Assembly: GCA_937906765.1 (NCBI GenBank)
Contig: CALCUV010000243.1
Coordinates: 1 to 17,671, forward strand
Source of the DNA: an uncultured Prevotella sp.
GTDB lineage: Bacteria > Bacteroidota > Bacteroidia > Bacteroidales > Bacteroidaceae
Reading direction: 5' to 3'
Length of the DNA stretch: 17,671 nt
A model generated the notes under the pieces. The model searched no databases. It was not told the origin of the DNA and worked only from the letters and a program-made list of their open reading frames with translations. A program made the translations under genes and the position numbers. Each line of letters opens with the position of its first letter. Position 1 is the first letter of the stretch. This document shows positions 8,526-14,725 of the stretch, in pieces.

Positions 8526-8570
8526 AAAATGGGTGTCCTACGGTTAAAAGTTCGTAGGACACCCATTTTT
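8526..8570. terminator. Bidirectional terminator between rel and the UDG-like gene
   Basis: A perfect 17-bp inverted repeat, arms 8526-8542 and 8553-8569 (AAAATGGGTGTCCTACG and its complement), around a 10-base loop. A T run follows on the plus strand and the complementary A/T flank on the other side. It lies between convergent genes ending at 8513 and 8594 and can serve both. Confidence 0.9.
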
Positions 8571-8593
8571 AGGATAAAGATGTGAAGTTGTTG

Positions 8594-9259
8594 TTACTGA
8601 CCAAAAACCTCTTTAACGTATTTTTCTAAAAGACCATTGTCTAAAAAATTGGGGGAAGAGGGGTGATACGTATTTAGGAACGTTATTTCCTTGTGCTCAA
8701 AAGCGTTGGAATGGTAGATGTATCCATCTGTTGTGTTGGTGTTAAAGTCATAACAGAAGCGCTCAATAATAGGAAATTTCGTAACGCATCCCCAAATGAT
8801 GACTACGTCAGGATGAAGCATTTCAATGACTTCACGCAGTGCGTCCAAGTCCCTTCCTGTGCAATCGGAGGGTAAAGTTTTCCATGAGGGAAGGAAAAAT
8901 TGAACGAAATTGGTAAACGCAACTTTATCCCAAAAGTCTCTGTAAAAGTTTTCATGCACGCTACCATGAAGGCAATTGGTCATAGCACGTGCAAAATTAT
9001 TGTACGTGGGGGATTGTTCGTCGTCTAATTCGTAAAAAGGGCTTTTAGACAGAGAGCAAGTTTCTCCGTTTTTGTTGTAATCTGGACAAATTAAATCATA
9101 GGCGCTGCTGTCCTTCTTTTCTCTGCTCGTACACTCATTATGAAACTGACAGCATGTGTGTGGGCAATAAAAACTTGCGCCTAAAACCAATACTTTCTTG
9201 CCATTGATTCCTTCGTTAAAGTTCTTGCCGATGCAAGGTTCAAAAAATCGTTTGTTCAT
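8594..9259 (-). CDS. Cysteine-rich protein, possible uracil-DNA-glycosylase-like fold
   Basis: Not firmly recognised. The layout resembles the uracil-DNA glycosylase superfamily: an early strand KKVLVLGASFYC (21-32), a middle FWDKVAFTNFVQFFLPSW (109-126), a strand PDVVIIWG (150-157), and a late TYHPSSPNF (197-205) where UDGs have an HP[S/A] loop. No classical catalytic motif is certain. Six cysteines cluster at 32, 36, 37, 43, 58 and 68 within an inserted segment, suggesting a metal or Fe-S site. I chose the ATG at 9259 (221 residues); a TTG at 9289 would overlap the end of porT. It begins 22 bases after porT in the same direction, so the two are probably co-transcribed. No signal peptide is seen, so it is likely cytoplasmic. 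Confidence 0.6.
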   Translation of the reverse strand: MNKRFFEPCIGKNFNEGINGKKVLVLGASFYCPHTCCQFHNECTSREKKDSSAYDLICPDYNKNGETCSLSKSPFYELDDEQSPTYNNFARAMTNCLHGSVHENFYRDFWDKVAFTNFVQFFLPSWKTLPSDCTGRDLDALREVIEMLHPDVVIIWGCVTKFPIIERFCYDFNTNTTDGYIYHSNAFEHKEITFLNTYHPSSPNFLDNGLLEKYVKEVFGQ

Positions 9260-9281
9260 GATATGGACGGTTGTGCGTTGC

Positions 9282-9980
9282 CTATTCAAAGTAAAGTGTC
9301 AGCGTCACCATATTCATAGTTGCCTTATTGACGCTTTGTGTGAAGACCTGTTGCGAGGAATCCAGCAGGTCGCTACGATCTTTCTTCAGAATGTCGTTAA
9401 GTCCGAAACTGAATTTTAATTCAGGAATCATCTTGAAGAAAGGCAAGTAGAAATCGCACCCCAAACCTGCTTCAAGGCAGAAGGAGAGAGGTTCGGTGCG
9501 CAACAAGGTATGCTTCTTTGCCGTCAAGTCGTAATTTGCGCTGATACCTCCAATGACGTAGGGGCGGTAGTTATTAAAGCGTGGACCTGCAAGTTTTACG
9601 TTAACGGGCAATGAAATCAAGGCCGACTTCATGTCTTGAGATTCCTTCTTTCCCGAACTATGGTCGTAAAAACTTAGGTGCTTACTGCCAAAATGAAGGG
9701 ATGGTTGCAGGCGCAATGCGACATAGCGATTGATGCGCCAGTCACCTAAGACGCCCACAGTGAATCCAAGGTTCATCTTGTCGTTTTCAACGCTCCACTG
9801 AGCGCCCGTTGCGGGATCGATATAACCATTGTTTTCAAATTCAATGCCTTGGTCGTGAATGCCAAAGAAGAATCCATAGTGGAAACGGCGTTCGTCGATA
9901 AAGGGTTTGTTTTGCACCTTGCGTTCCTGAGCAAATATGCTCACGGAGATGAAGGACAGGAGGATGAAGAAGTATCTCAT
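9282..9980 (-). CDS. porT: PorT-family outer-membrane protein of the type IX secretion system
   Basis: PorT (SprT) is an outer-membrane beta-barrel needed for type IX secretion of surface and extracellular proteins in Bacteroidetes. The protein has 232 residues with a signal peptide (RYFFILLSFISVSIFAQ). Family features as I recall them are RFHYGFFFGIHDQGI near the N-terminus, GFTVGVLGDWRINRYVALR, NNYRPYVIGGISANYDL, and the late EAGLGCDFYLPFFKMIPEL followed by KFSFGLNDIL. The alternating aromatic and polar strands and the terminal F-E fit a barrel. A minus-strand promoter is visible at 10069-10099. The 3' end abuts the UDG-like gene. Other type IX genes are not in this window. Confidence 0.82.
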   Translation of the reverse strand: MRYFFILLSFISVSIFAQERKVQNKPFIDERRFHYGFFFGIHDQGIEFENNGYIDPATGAQWSVENDKMNLGFTVGVLGDWRINRYVALRLQPSLHFGSKHLSFYDHSSGKKESQDMKSALISLPVNVKLAGPRFNNYRPYVIGGISANYDLTAKKHTLLRTEPLSFCLEAGLGCDFYLPFFKMIPELKFSFGLNDILKKDRSDLLDSSQQVFTQSVNKATMNMVTLTLYFE

Positions 9981-10068
9981 GATTAAAGGTTCTAATTTTG
10001 GAGGTGTGAGCGATACCTCACGAGTCTTATTTTCTTTGATGTCGTAAAACCATACCCCCTCTACGTTG

Positions 10069-10099
10069 CAAAATTAACTCAATTCTGGGAGATGGCAAG
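10069..10099 (-). promoter_or_regulatory. porT promoter
   Basis: On the minus strand, CTTG (10096-10099), 19 bases, then TAATTTTG (10069-10076), matching TAnnTTTG. Transcription would start near 10062, about 80 bases before porT. It is back to back with the ferredoxin promoter. Confidence 0.55.
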
Positions 10100-10139
10100 A
10101 AAAACTTTGGGGAAGATGCTTAAAAAAAGTAGGTTTTAG

Positions 10140-10170
10140 TTTGTTTATTGAGCGGGTCGGTGTATCTTTG
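10140..10170 (+). promoter_or_regulatory. Ferredoxin promoter
   Basis: TTTG at 10140-10143, exactly 19 bases, then TATCTTTG at 10163-10170. This is a full match to the Bacteroidetes consensus TTTG-N19-TAnnTTTG. The start would be near 10177, giving a leader of about 55 bases. It is the best-formed promoter in the window. Confidence 0.8.
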
Positions 10171-10231
10171 CAAGACAAAGGAAAACAACAAGACATAAAC
10201 ATAACAAATCACTCATTTAAAACTTACAATT

Positions 10232-10402
10232 ATGGCTTACGTAATTACAGACGATTGTATCGCATGCGGTACTTGTATTGACGAATGTCCCTCTGGTGCT
10301 ATTTCTGAAGGCGAAAAGTATTCTATCGACCCTAATTCTTGCGTAGATTGTGGTACTTGCGCAGACGTTTGTCCCTCTGGTGCAATCGTTCCTGGCGAAT
10401 AA
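10232..10402 (+). CDS. Small 2[4Fe-4S] ferredoxin
   Basis: A cytoplasmic electron carrier for low-potential redox reactions of anaerobes. The protein is only 56 residues, typical of clostridial-type ferredoxins. Two CxxCxxCxxxCP clusters are complete: Cys 9, 12, 15, 19 and Cys 37, 40, 43, 47. The two halves are clear internal repeats (CIACGTCIDECPSGAI and CVDCGTCADVCPSGAI). The protein is acidic. The ATG sits behind an A-rich, SD-free leader. It is monocistronic: a strong promoter lies upstream and a terminator directly downstream. The minus-strand ORFs overlapping it are shadows. Confidence 0.96.
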   Translation: MAYVITDDCIACGTCIDECPSGAISEGEKYSIDPNSCVDCGTCADVCPSGAIVPGE

Positions 10403-10425
10403 TTCCAAGAGTCGCACAAAAGTTA

Positions 10426-10458
10426 AGAGCTTGAACATTGTTCAGGCTCTTTTTCTTT
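10426..10458 (+). terminator. Ferredoxin terminator
   Basis: Arms AGAGCTTGAACA (10426-10437) and TGTTCAGGCTCT (10439-10450), with one U-G wobble in the plus-strand RNA, followed by TTTTCTTT. The innermost pairs would open to make the loop. It lies 24 bases after the ferredoxin stop. Confidence 0.85.
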
Positions 10459-10474
10459 GATAGAAACACCGCTA

Positions 10475-10603
10475 ATTCGTTCGTTCCGAGAATAATAACA
10501 AAAAGAGTTTACACAAGATTCGTTTGTTCTGAGAATGATATTAGAAATTATGTACCCAAGATTTGTATGTTTAAAAACAATATCTGAATTTGTGTAAACA
10601 AAA
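10475..10603. repeat. Three diverged 43-bp tandem repeats
   Basis: Units start at 10475, 10518 and 10561. Units 1 and 2 match at about 32 of 43 positions by eye (ATTCGTTCGTTCCGAGAAT against ATTCGTTTGTTCTGAGAAT, both ending CAAG). Unit 3 (ATTTGTATGTTTAAAAAC) is more diverged and needs a small shift to align. A weak fourth unit may follow. Together with the 21-bp inverted repeat and two terminators, this fills the gene-free 10403-10744 stretch. I see no convincing ORF in it. Confidence 0.65.
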
Positions 10604-10658
10604 ATACTCTTTGTCGCACCGATATGAGACATCCGTTCGACAAAGAGTATTTTTGTTT
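10596..10658. repeat. Perfect 21-bp inverted repeat
   Basis: Arms 10596-10616 and 10638-10658 are exact reverse complements over 21 bases (core ATACTCTTTGTCG and CGACAAAGAGTAT). They enclose a 21-base loop and are flanked by A-rich and T-rich ends. It could act as a second terminator, a structured RNA, or a remnant of a mobile repeat. It overlaps the end of the 43-bp repeat array. Confidence 0.85.
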
Positions 10659-10689
10659 TGCCTATTGCACTTAGATTAATTATAAAGCA

Positions 10690-10723
10690 AAAGAGTTGCG
10701 CACCCATAAGTGCACAACTCTTT
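10690..10723 (-). terminator. Terminator of the first OmpA-like gene
   Basis: Arms AAAGAGTTGCGCAC (10690-10703) and GTGCACAACTCTTT (10710-10723) with a 6-base loop. The single non-complementary position is a G-U wobble in the minus-strand RNA, which supports that direction. A U-rich tail follows on the minus strand. It lies 21 bases after the stop. Confidence 0.85.
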
Positions 10724-10744
10724 GTTTATTGAGGTGTAAATAGA

Positions 10745-11941
10745 TTACTGAACCTTAACTGTTACGCGACGGTTGTAGCTGTAAGGAGCGATAGTGTTTA
10801 CGCCACCTTCTGCCTTAACAACGATCTTGTCTTCAGAAACACCCATCTTAACGAGTTCCTTAGCAACAGCTTCAGCACGCTTTTCAGAAAGTTTCTGGTT
10901 GTAAGCAGAAGAACCAGTCTTGCTATCTGCATAACCTGTTACTACGAGAGTCTTGCCGTTTTCCTTAGCGAGTTCTGCGAGTTCCTTAACGTTTACGAGG
11001 TCCTTGCGAGAAGCAATGCGTGAAGATTCAGTGTTGAAGAATACAGAAGCAGAAGTGCCGAGGAATTGAACTTCCTTAACTACGCGTACTTCAGGCTTCT
11101 TAGCTTCAGCCTGAGCAAGGAGAACGCGGAGCTTTTCAGTTTCCTGCTGTTCAGCAGCGAGCTGTGCATTAACTGCGTCAAGCTGTTCCTGATTCATTGC
11201 CATGATTGCAGCGAGGTCGGGAGTGTTTTCCCAAGTGCAAGTCTTGCTGATCTGGTAAGTGATACCAACCTTCAAGCTAGCCATCTTGTCCCAAGTGCGC
11301 AAAGAAAGGCGGCTTTCGTGGTTGTTACCGCGTACACCAATCATTTCGGGTTCAGAACCGAGAATCTGAAGGTCAGCAAAAGCTGAGAAACGCTTGCTGA
11401 GACGGAAGTCATTGATGATACCTACTTGTGCAGCGAAGTTAGAATAGTCGTTTGAGCAGTTACGCATGTAACCAAAACCTACATAGGGGATGAAACTCCA
11501 AACGCGGTTTGCGTCATAACCACCAATAAGGTTGTGGAGGTTGAACATCACATCTTCATGAATGTTGATGTATCTGTTCGTTCCGTGCATTGTTGCACCG
11601 CAACAAGTTGCATGAGGGTTACTAAAGTCATAGTGAGGGTTAGCATTGACGTTTCTTAACCAACCAGCGTCAACAACTGTGCGCAAACCCAAACCAGGAG
11701 TAAACCACTTACCGATTGCAAGTGAACCTGCGAATGCACCACGCTTGTGAGTAAAAGGATTCGCATTTACGTCAACTTCTTGTGATGTGTAAGATGCGTT
11801 GTAAGAAACGCCTGCACTTACAAACCAGTTTGACCAAAAGCTATTCGTAGCAACGCTGTGTTTCTTAACAGGAACGTTTTCCTGAGCTGTAGTTGCTGTT
11901 GCAAAACCTGCAAAAGCAAGAATCAACATTAACTTTCTCAT
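10745..11941 (-). CDS. OmpA-family outer-membrane protein, copy 1
   Basis: An abundant-type outer-membrane protein that anchors the membrane to peptidoglycan. The start at 11941 gives 398 residues, exactly matching copy 2. An upstream extension to 12208 is an artefact because it would place about 90 residues before the signal peptide (RKLMLILAFAGFATATTAQ). Residues of about 30-235 form a beta-barrel domain. An alpha-helical, coiled-coil-like linker follows (about 247-285). The OmpA C-terminal domain is at about 295-398: TGYADSKTG and SEKRAEAV carry D339 and R355, which bind diaminopimelate in this family. Four cysteines (113, 114, 162, 235) are unusual for a periplasm-facing protein. It differs from copy 2 only at R2/K2 and I7/A7. 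Confidence 0.93.
   Translation of the reverse strand: MRKLMLILAFAGFATATTAQENVPVKKHSVATNSFWSNWFVSAGVSYNASYTSQEVDVNANPFTHKRGAFAGSLAIGKWFTPGLGLRTVVDAGWLRNVNANPHYDFSNPHATCCGATMHGTNRYINIHEDVMFNLHNLIGGYDANRVWSFIPYVGFGYMRNCSNDYSNFAAQVGIINDFRLSKRFSAFADLQILGSEPEMIGVRGNNHESRLSLRTWDKMASLKVGITYQISKTCTWENTPDLAAIMAMNQEQLDAVNAQLAAEQQETEKLRVLLAQAEAKKPEVRVVKEVQFLGTSASVFFNTESSRIASRKDLVNVKELAELAKENGKTLVVTGYADSKTGSSAYNQKLSEKRAEAVAKELVKMGVSEDKIVVKAEGGVNTIAPYSYNRRVTVKVQ
10761..11845. repeat. 1,085-bp identical core, OmpA copy 1
   Basis: By eye this stretch has no differences from 12517-13601. Mismatches between the two genes occur only outside it: 10748, 10760, 11846, 11861, 11876, 11922, 11923 and 11937. All lie near the two gene ends. 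Confidence 0.85.
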
Positions 11942-12039
11942 AGTTGTAATGTAAAATAGTGATATAAAATTGATGTTTCTTGTTATGTGATTCGTAGCGT
12001 TAGTATGATTCTCTACATACATCGGCATAAAATAATATG

Positions 12040-12047
12040 CAAATGTA
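12040..12047 (-). promoter_or_regulatory. -7 box for OmpA copy 1
   Basis: Reads TACATTTG on the minus strand (TAnnTTTG). The surrounding GCAAATGTAATCATTT closely resembles GCAAATATAATCATTT upstream of copy 2, so the promoter is conserved between the duplicates. The leader would be about 90 bases. No clear -33 TTTG is seen. Confidence 0.55.
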
Positions 12048-12443
12048 ATCATTTTTTTATAAAATAGCGTTTTGTGTATCAGAAACTTTACTTTTCTGGA
12101 CGTAAAATATAACATTATTTGCCTAAAAGTAGTTCCTTGACAGAAATATTGAAGTGTAGTTGTTTTTTTGAAAACTTTCTTTGGTAAGTTCACTCTTATA
12201 ATTTGCAATGTTCCTTGTGAACTAAGAGGTGATTTGGGGGTATTCAGTTAGAATCTAGATAATCATACTTTTGTAGAATACGTTACAGCATAAAAAACTT
12301 CTTATGCACAGGATATTTAAGTTGCCCTGATTTTTTCTGAACCTCCGTTCAAAATCATATTGCTGTAAAAACCACTGTACTTTTCTGGGCTTCCATTAGA
12401 TTACATCTTTCGTAAAATTCTTGCGGTTTGCAAGTTGAAAAAA
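12048..12443. other. Spacer between the two OmpA-like genes, no gene seen
   Basis: About 400 AT-rich bases upstream of copy 1 with no convincing ORF. It holds a plus-strand TACTTTTG (12266-12273) resembling a -7 box but lacking a -33 box at proper spacing. It also holds a small inverted repeat GCATAA/TTATGC (12288-12293, 12302-12307) and another CTTGC/GCAAG (12420-12434). TACTTTTCTGG occurs twice (near 12090 and near 12380). The sequence does not resemble the DNA upstream of copy 2 beyond the promoter and leader. Confidence 0.6.
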
Positions 12444-12485
12444 TATAAAAGAGTTGCGCACACATGTGTACACAACTCTTTTATA
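12444..12485 (-). terminator. Terminator of the second OmpA-like gene
   Basis: Arms 12444-12463 and 12466-12485 pair over about 20 positions. The two exceptions are G-U wobbles in the minus-strand RNA. It shares the AAAGAGTTG core with the copy 1 terminator, so the duplication included the terminator, which has since diverged. It lies 15 bases past the stop. Confidence 0.85.
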
Positions 12486-12500
12486 TAGATTGTAATTTGA

Positions 12501-13697
12501 TTATTGAACCTTAACAGTTACGCGACGGTTGTAGCTGTAAGGAGCGATAGTGTTTACGCCACCTTCTGCCTTAACAACGATCTTGTCTTCAGAAACACCC
12601 ATCTTAACGAGTTCCTTAGCAACAGCTTCAGCACGCTTTTCAGAAAGTTTCTGGTTGTAAGCAGAAGAACCAGTCTTGCTATCTGCATAACCTGTTACTA
12701 CGAGAGTCTTGCCGTTTTCCTTAGCGAGTTCTGCGAGTTCCTTAACGTTTACGAGGTCCTTGCGAGAAGCAATGCGTGAAGATTCAGTGTTGAAGAATAC
12801 AGAAGCAGAAGTGCCGAGGAATTGAACTTCCTTAACTACGCGTACTTCAGGCTTCTTAGCTTCAGCCTGAGCAAGGAGAACGCGGAGCTTTTCAGTTTCC
12901 TGCTGTTCAGCAGCGAGCTGTGCATTAACTGCGTCAAGCTGTTCCTGATTCATTGCCATGATTGCAGCGAGGTCGGGAGTGTTTTCCCAAGTGCAAGTCT
13001 TGCTGATCTGGTAAGTGATACCAACCTTCAAGCTAGCCATCTTGTCCCAAGTGCGCAAAGAAAGGCGGCTTTCGTGGTTGTTACCGCGTACACCAATCAT
13101 TTCGGGTTCAGAACCGAGAATCTGAAGGTCAGCAAAAGCTGAGAAACGCTTGCTGAGACGGAAGTCATTGATGATACCTACTTGTGCAGCGAAGTTAGAA
13201 TAGTCGTTTGAGCAGTTACGCATGTAACCAAAACCTACATAGGGGATGAAACTCCAAACGCGGTTTGCGTCATAACCACCAATAAGGTTGTGGAGGTTGA
13301 ACATCACATCTTCATGAATGTTGATGTATCTGTTCGTTCCGTGCATTGTTGCACCGCAACAAGTTGCATGAGGGTTACTAAAGTCATAGTGAGGGTTAGC
13401 ATTGACGTTTCTTAACCAACCAGCGTCAACAACTGTGCGCAAACCCAAACCAGGAGTAAACCACTTACCGATTGCAAGTGAACCTGCGAATGCACCACGC
13501 TTGTGAGTAAAAGGATTCGCATTTACGTCAACTTCTTGTGATGTGTAAGATGCGTTGTAAGAAACGCCTGCACTTACAAACCAGTTTGACCAAAAGCTAT
13601 TAGTAGCAACGCTGTGCTTCTTAACAGGAACATTTTCCTGAGCTGTAGTTGCTGTTGCAAAACCTGCAAAAGCAAGAGCCAACATTAACTTTTTCAT
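12501..13697 (-). CDS. OmpA-family outer-membrane protein, copy 2
   Basis: The tandem paralogue of the gene at 10745-11941, in the same direction and upstream of it. The 398 residues have the same architecture: signal peptide, barrel, coiled-coil linker and peptidoglycan-binding OmpA domain with D339 and R355. The protein differs at only residues 2 and 7, both in the signal peptide, so the mature proteins should be identical. It has its own promoter (13798-13805), leader and terminator. Tandem OmpA-like pairs are known in relatives (Pgm6 and Pgm7 of Porphyromonas gingivalis), but those are clearly different from each other. Confidence 0.93.
   Translation of the reverse strand: MKKLMLALAFAGFATATTAQENVPVKKHSVATNSFWSNWFVSAGVSYNASYTSQEVDVNANPFTHKRGAFAGSLAIGKWFTPGLGLRTVVDAGWLRNVNANPHYDFSNPHATCCGATMHGTNRYINIHEDVMFNLHNLIGGYDANRVWSFIPYVGFGYMRNCSNDYSNFAAQVGIINDFRLSKRFSAFADLQILGSEPEMIGVRGNNHESRLSLRTWDKMASLKVGITYQISKTCTWENTPDLAAIMAMNQEQLDAVNAQLAAEQQETEKLRVLLAQAEAKKPEVRVVKEVQFLGTSASVFFNTESSRIASRKDLVNVKELAELAKENGKTLVVTGYADSKTGSSAYNQKLSEKRAEAVAKELVKMGVSEDKIVVKAEGGVNTIAPYSYNRRVTVKVQ
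12517..13601. repeat. 1,085-bp identical core, OmpA copy 2
   Basis: The direct-repeat partner of 10761-11845, in the same orientation and offset by 1,756 bases. The flanking sequence differs on both sides, so this is a real paralogous pair rather than a simple assembly duplication. Confidence 0.85.
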
Positions 13698-13797
13698 AGT
13701 TGTAATGTAAATAGTGATATAAAAAATGTTTAAGTTTTTTTTCTTCTTTCTGATGCGTTAAACTGCTTATGGGGCTAGTTAGGCATGATATTCGGTG

Positions 13798-13805
13798 CAA
13801 ATATA
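13798..13805 (-). promoter_or_regulatory. -7 box for OmpA copy 2
   Basis: Reads TATATTTG on the minus strand (TAnnTTTG), about 100 bases upstream of the ATG. Its context is shared with the copy 1 promoter. Confidence 0.55.
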
Positions 13806-13909
13806 ATCATTTCCTTAATTACGTCCCTATATTTTTCCTGAAAAACTTCTGTCTTGAGATATTAATTTAGCAATAAAAGCTCTTTTTGTACGTTAGAGTT
13901 GGAAAAATA

Positions 13910-14596
13910 CTAGTTTAAGGGGGTAAAAATGCTCCAAATGGGTAATGCGGGATAGGGCGCCGTAATGTTTATCTCTTGTTTGGAAACGGGGTGGGTGAAA
14001 CTTACTTTCCGCGCGTGCAAACAGATACTGCCGTCAGCGTTTGAGCGAGGTGAACCATACTTTAAGTCTCCCTTGATGGGGGCTAAGGCAGTTGCGAGTT
14101 GGCAACGTATTTGGTGGTGGCGCCCTGTGTGTAGATTGACTTGGAGTAAGGCGTATCGGTCGCTGGATTCAAGAAGTAGGTAATCCAAAGTGGCTTTCTT
14201 GCTTCCTTGCACCTCTTTTGCGAATGCGTAAGCCTTATTTTGTTTCTCGTTACGCGTTAAGTAATGTGGGAGTAACACTGGGGATTCCGTCGCTGTTAGT
14301 TTGGGGAGTCGTGGGATGATAGCGTGGTAGGTTTTATGCACTTCCCCTTTTCGAAACATCTCATTCAGTCGCGTCAATGCTTTGCTCGTTTTTGCGAAAA
14401 CAACAACTCCGCTCACGGGGCGGTCTAATCTGTGAACGACTCCCAGAAAAACTTCGCCAGGTTTGTTATATTTTTCCTTAAGATAGGCCTTAACGATATC
14501 GCTTAGTGGCGCATCTCCCGTTTTATCTCCCTGCACAATTTCACCAGCCGCCTTATTGACAATAATGATATGATTATCTTCGTAGAGTGGTGTCAT
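13910..14596 (-). CDS. Short RluA-family RNA pseudouridine synthase
   Basis: Isomerises uridine to pseudouridine in rRNA or tRNA. The 228-residue protein is a catalytic domain only, lacking the N-terminal S4 domain of RluC and RluD. HRLDRPVSG at 55-63 holds the predicted catalytic Asp58. KTYHAIIP follows, and LHTGRHHQIRCQLA with PIKGDLKYG forms the RNA-binding and active-site region. The exact target cannot be read from sequence. The ATG at 14594-14596 opens straight into the fold. fabG lies upstream in the same direction, but hairpins in the 129-base gap suggest separate transcription. Confidence 0.9.
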   Translation of the reverse strand: MTPLYEDNHIIIVNKAAGEIVQGDKTGDAPLSDIVKAYLKEKYNKPGEVFLGVVHRLDRPVSGVVVFAKTSKALTRLNEMFRKGEVHKTYHAIIPRLPKLTATESPVLLPHYLTRNEKQNKAYAFAKEVQGSKKATLDYLLLESSDRYALLQVNLHTGRHHQIRCQLATALAPIKGDLKYGSPRSNADGSICLHARKVSFTHPVSKQEINITAPYPALPIWSIFTPLN

Positions 14597-14623
14597 TTGC
14601 GTAGTTTTATAGGAGGCATATAT

Positions 14624-14719
14624 ATGAGAGAAAGAATCGGAGCGTTTATAGTGCCCGATTCTTTCCTTATTTTAGCACACTATATGATATATGTAATCAC
14701 CTATATTATATATGTGTGA
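14624..14719 (+). CDS. Possible 31-residue hydrophobic small protein
   Basis: A plus-strand ORF filling the gap between rluA and fabG. AGGAGG (14611-14616) sits 7 bases before the ATG, an ideal Shine-Dalgarno site and rare in this window. The product begins MRERIGAFIV and ends in a run of Ile, Tyr and Val, like a single membrane helix. Against it, the same bases form two inverted repeats (14630-14665 and 14676-14718) that could be the fabG terminator, AT-rich DNA easily encodes Ile and Tyr, and no plus-strand promoter is obvious. Confidence 0.25.
   Translation: MRERIGAFIVPDSFLILAHYMIYVITYIIYV
14630..14665. terminator. Hairpin between fabG and rluA
   Basis: Perfect 11-bp arms, 14630-14640 and 14655-14665 (GAAAGAATCGG and its complement), around a 14-base loop. 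It is downstream of fabG in the minus direction. It lacks a strong U tail, so it may be a processing or attenuation hairpin rather than a simple terminator. Confidence 0.5.
14676..14718 (-). terminator. AT-rich imperfect hairpin just after fabG
   Basis: Arms 14676-14690 and 14703-14718 (CACACTATATGATAT against the complement of ATATTATATATGTGTG) with one bulge and one mismatch. It starts 7 bases after the fabG stop. Possible terminator, but AT-rich and so weakly supported. Confidence 0.35.
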
Positions 14720-14725
14720 CACTTA

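Noticed and set aside
10475..10658. CRISPR-like array
   Set aside because: The units abut without spacers, diverge strongly and have no cas genes nearby.
10423..10707. 94-residue minus-strand ORF after the ferredoxin
   Set aside because: It is composed of the 43-bp repeats, the inverted repeat and terminators, with no recognisable protein features.
11066..11386. 106-residue plus-strand ORF, repeated at 12822-13142
   Set aside because: It is an antisense shadow. It appears twice only because the OmpA gene is duplicated.
11942..12208. N-terminal extension of OmpA copy 1 to a start at 12208
   Set aside because: It would put about 90 residues before an obvious signal peptide, is absent from copy 2, and runs through the predicted promoter.
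12302..12310. DnaA-box match TTATGCACA, with parAB in the window suggesting an origin
   Set aside because: It is a single box with no cluster and no origin-type neighbours such as dnaA. One match is expected by chance.
10745..13697. The OmpA pair as an assembly artefact
   Set aside because: Both flanks and the gene ends differ between copies, which a simple duplicated contig would not produce. Long reads could still overturn this.
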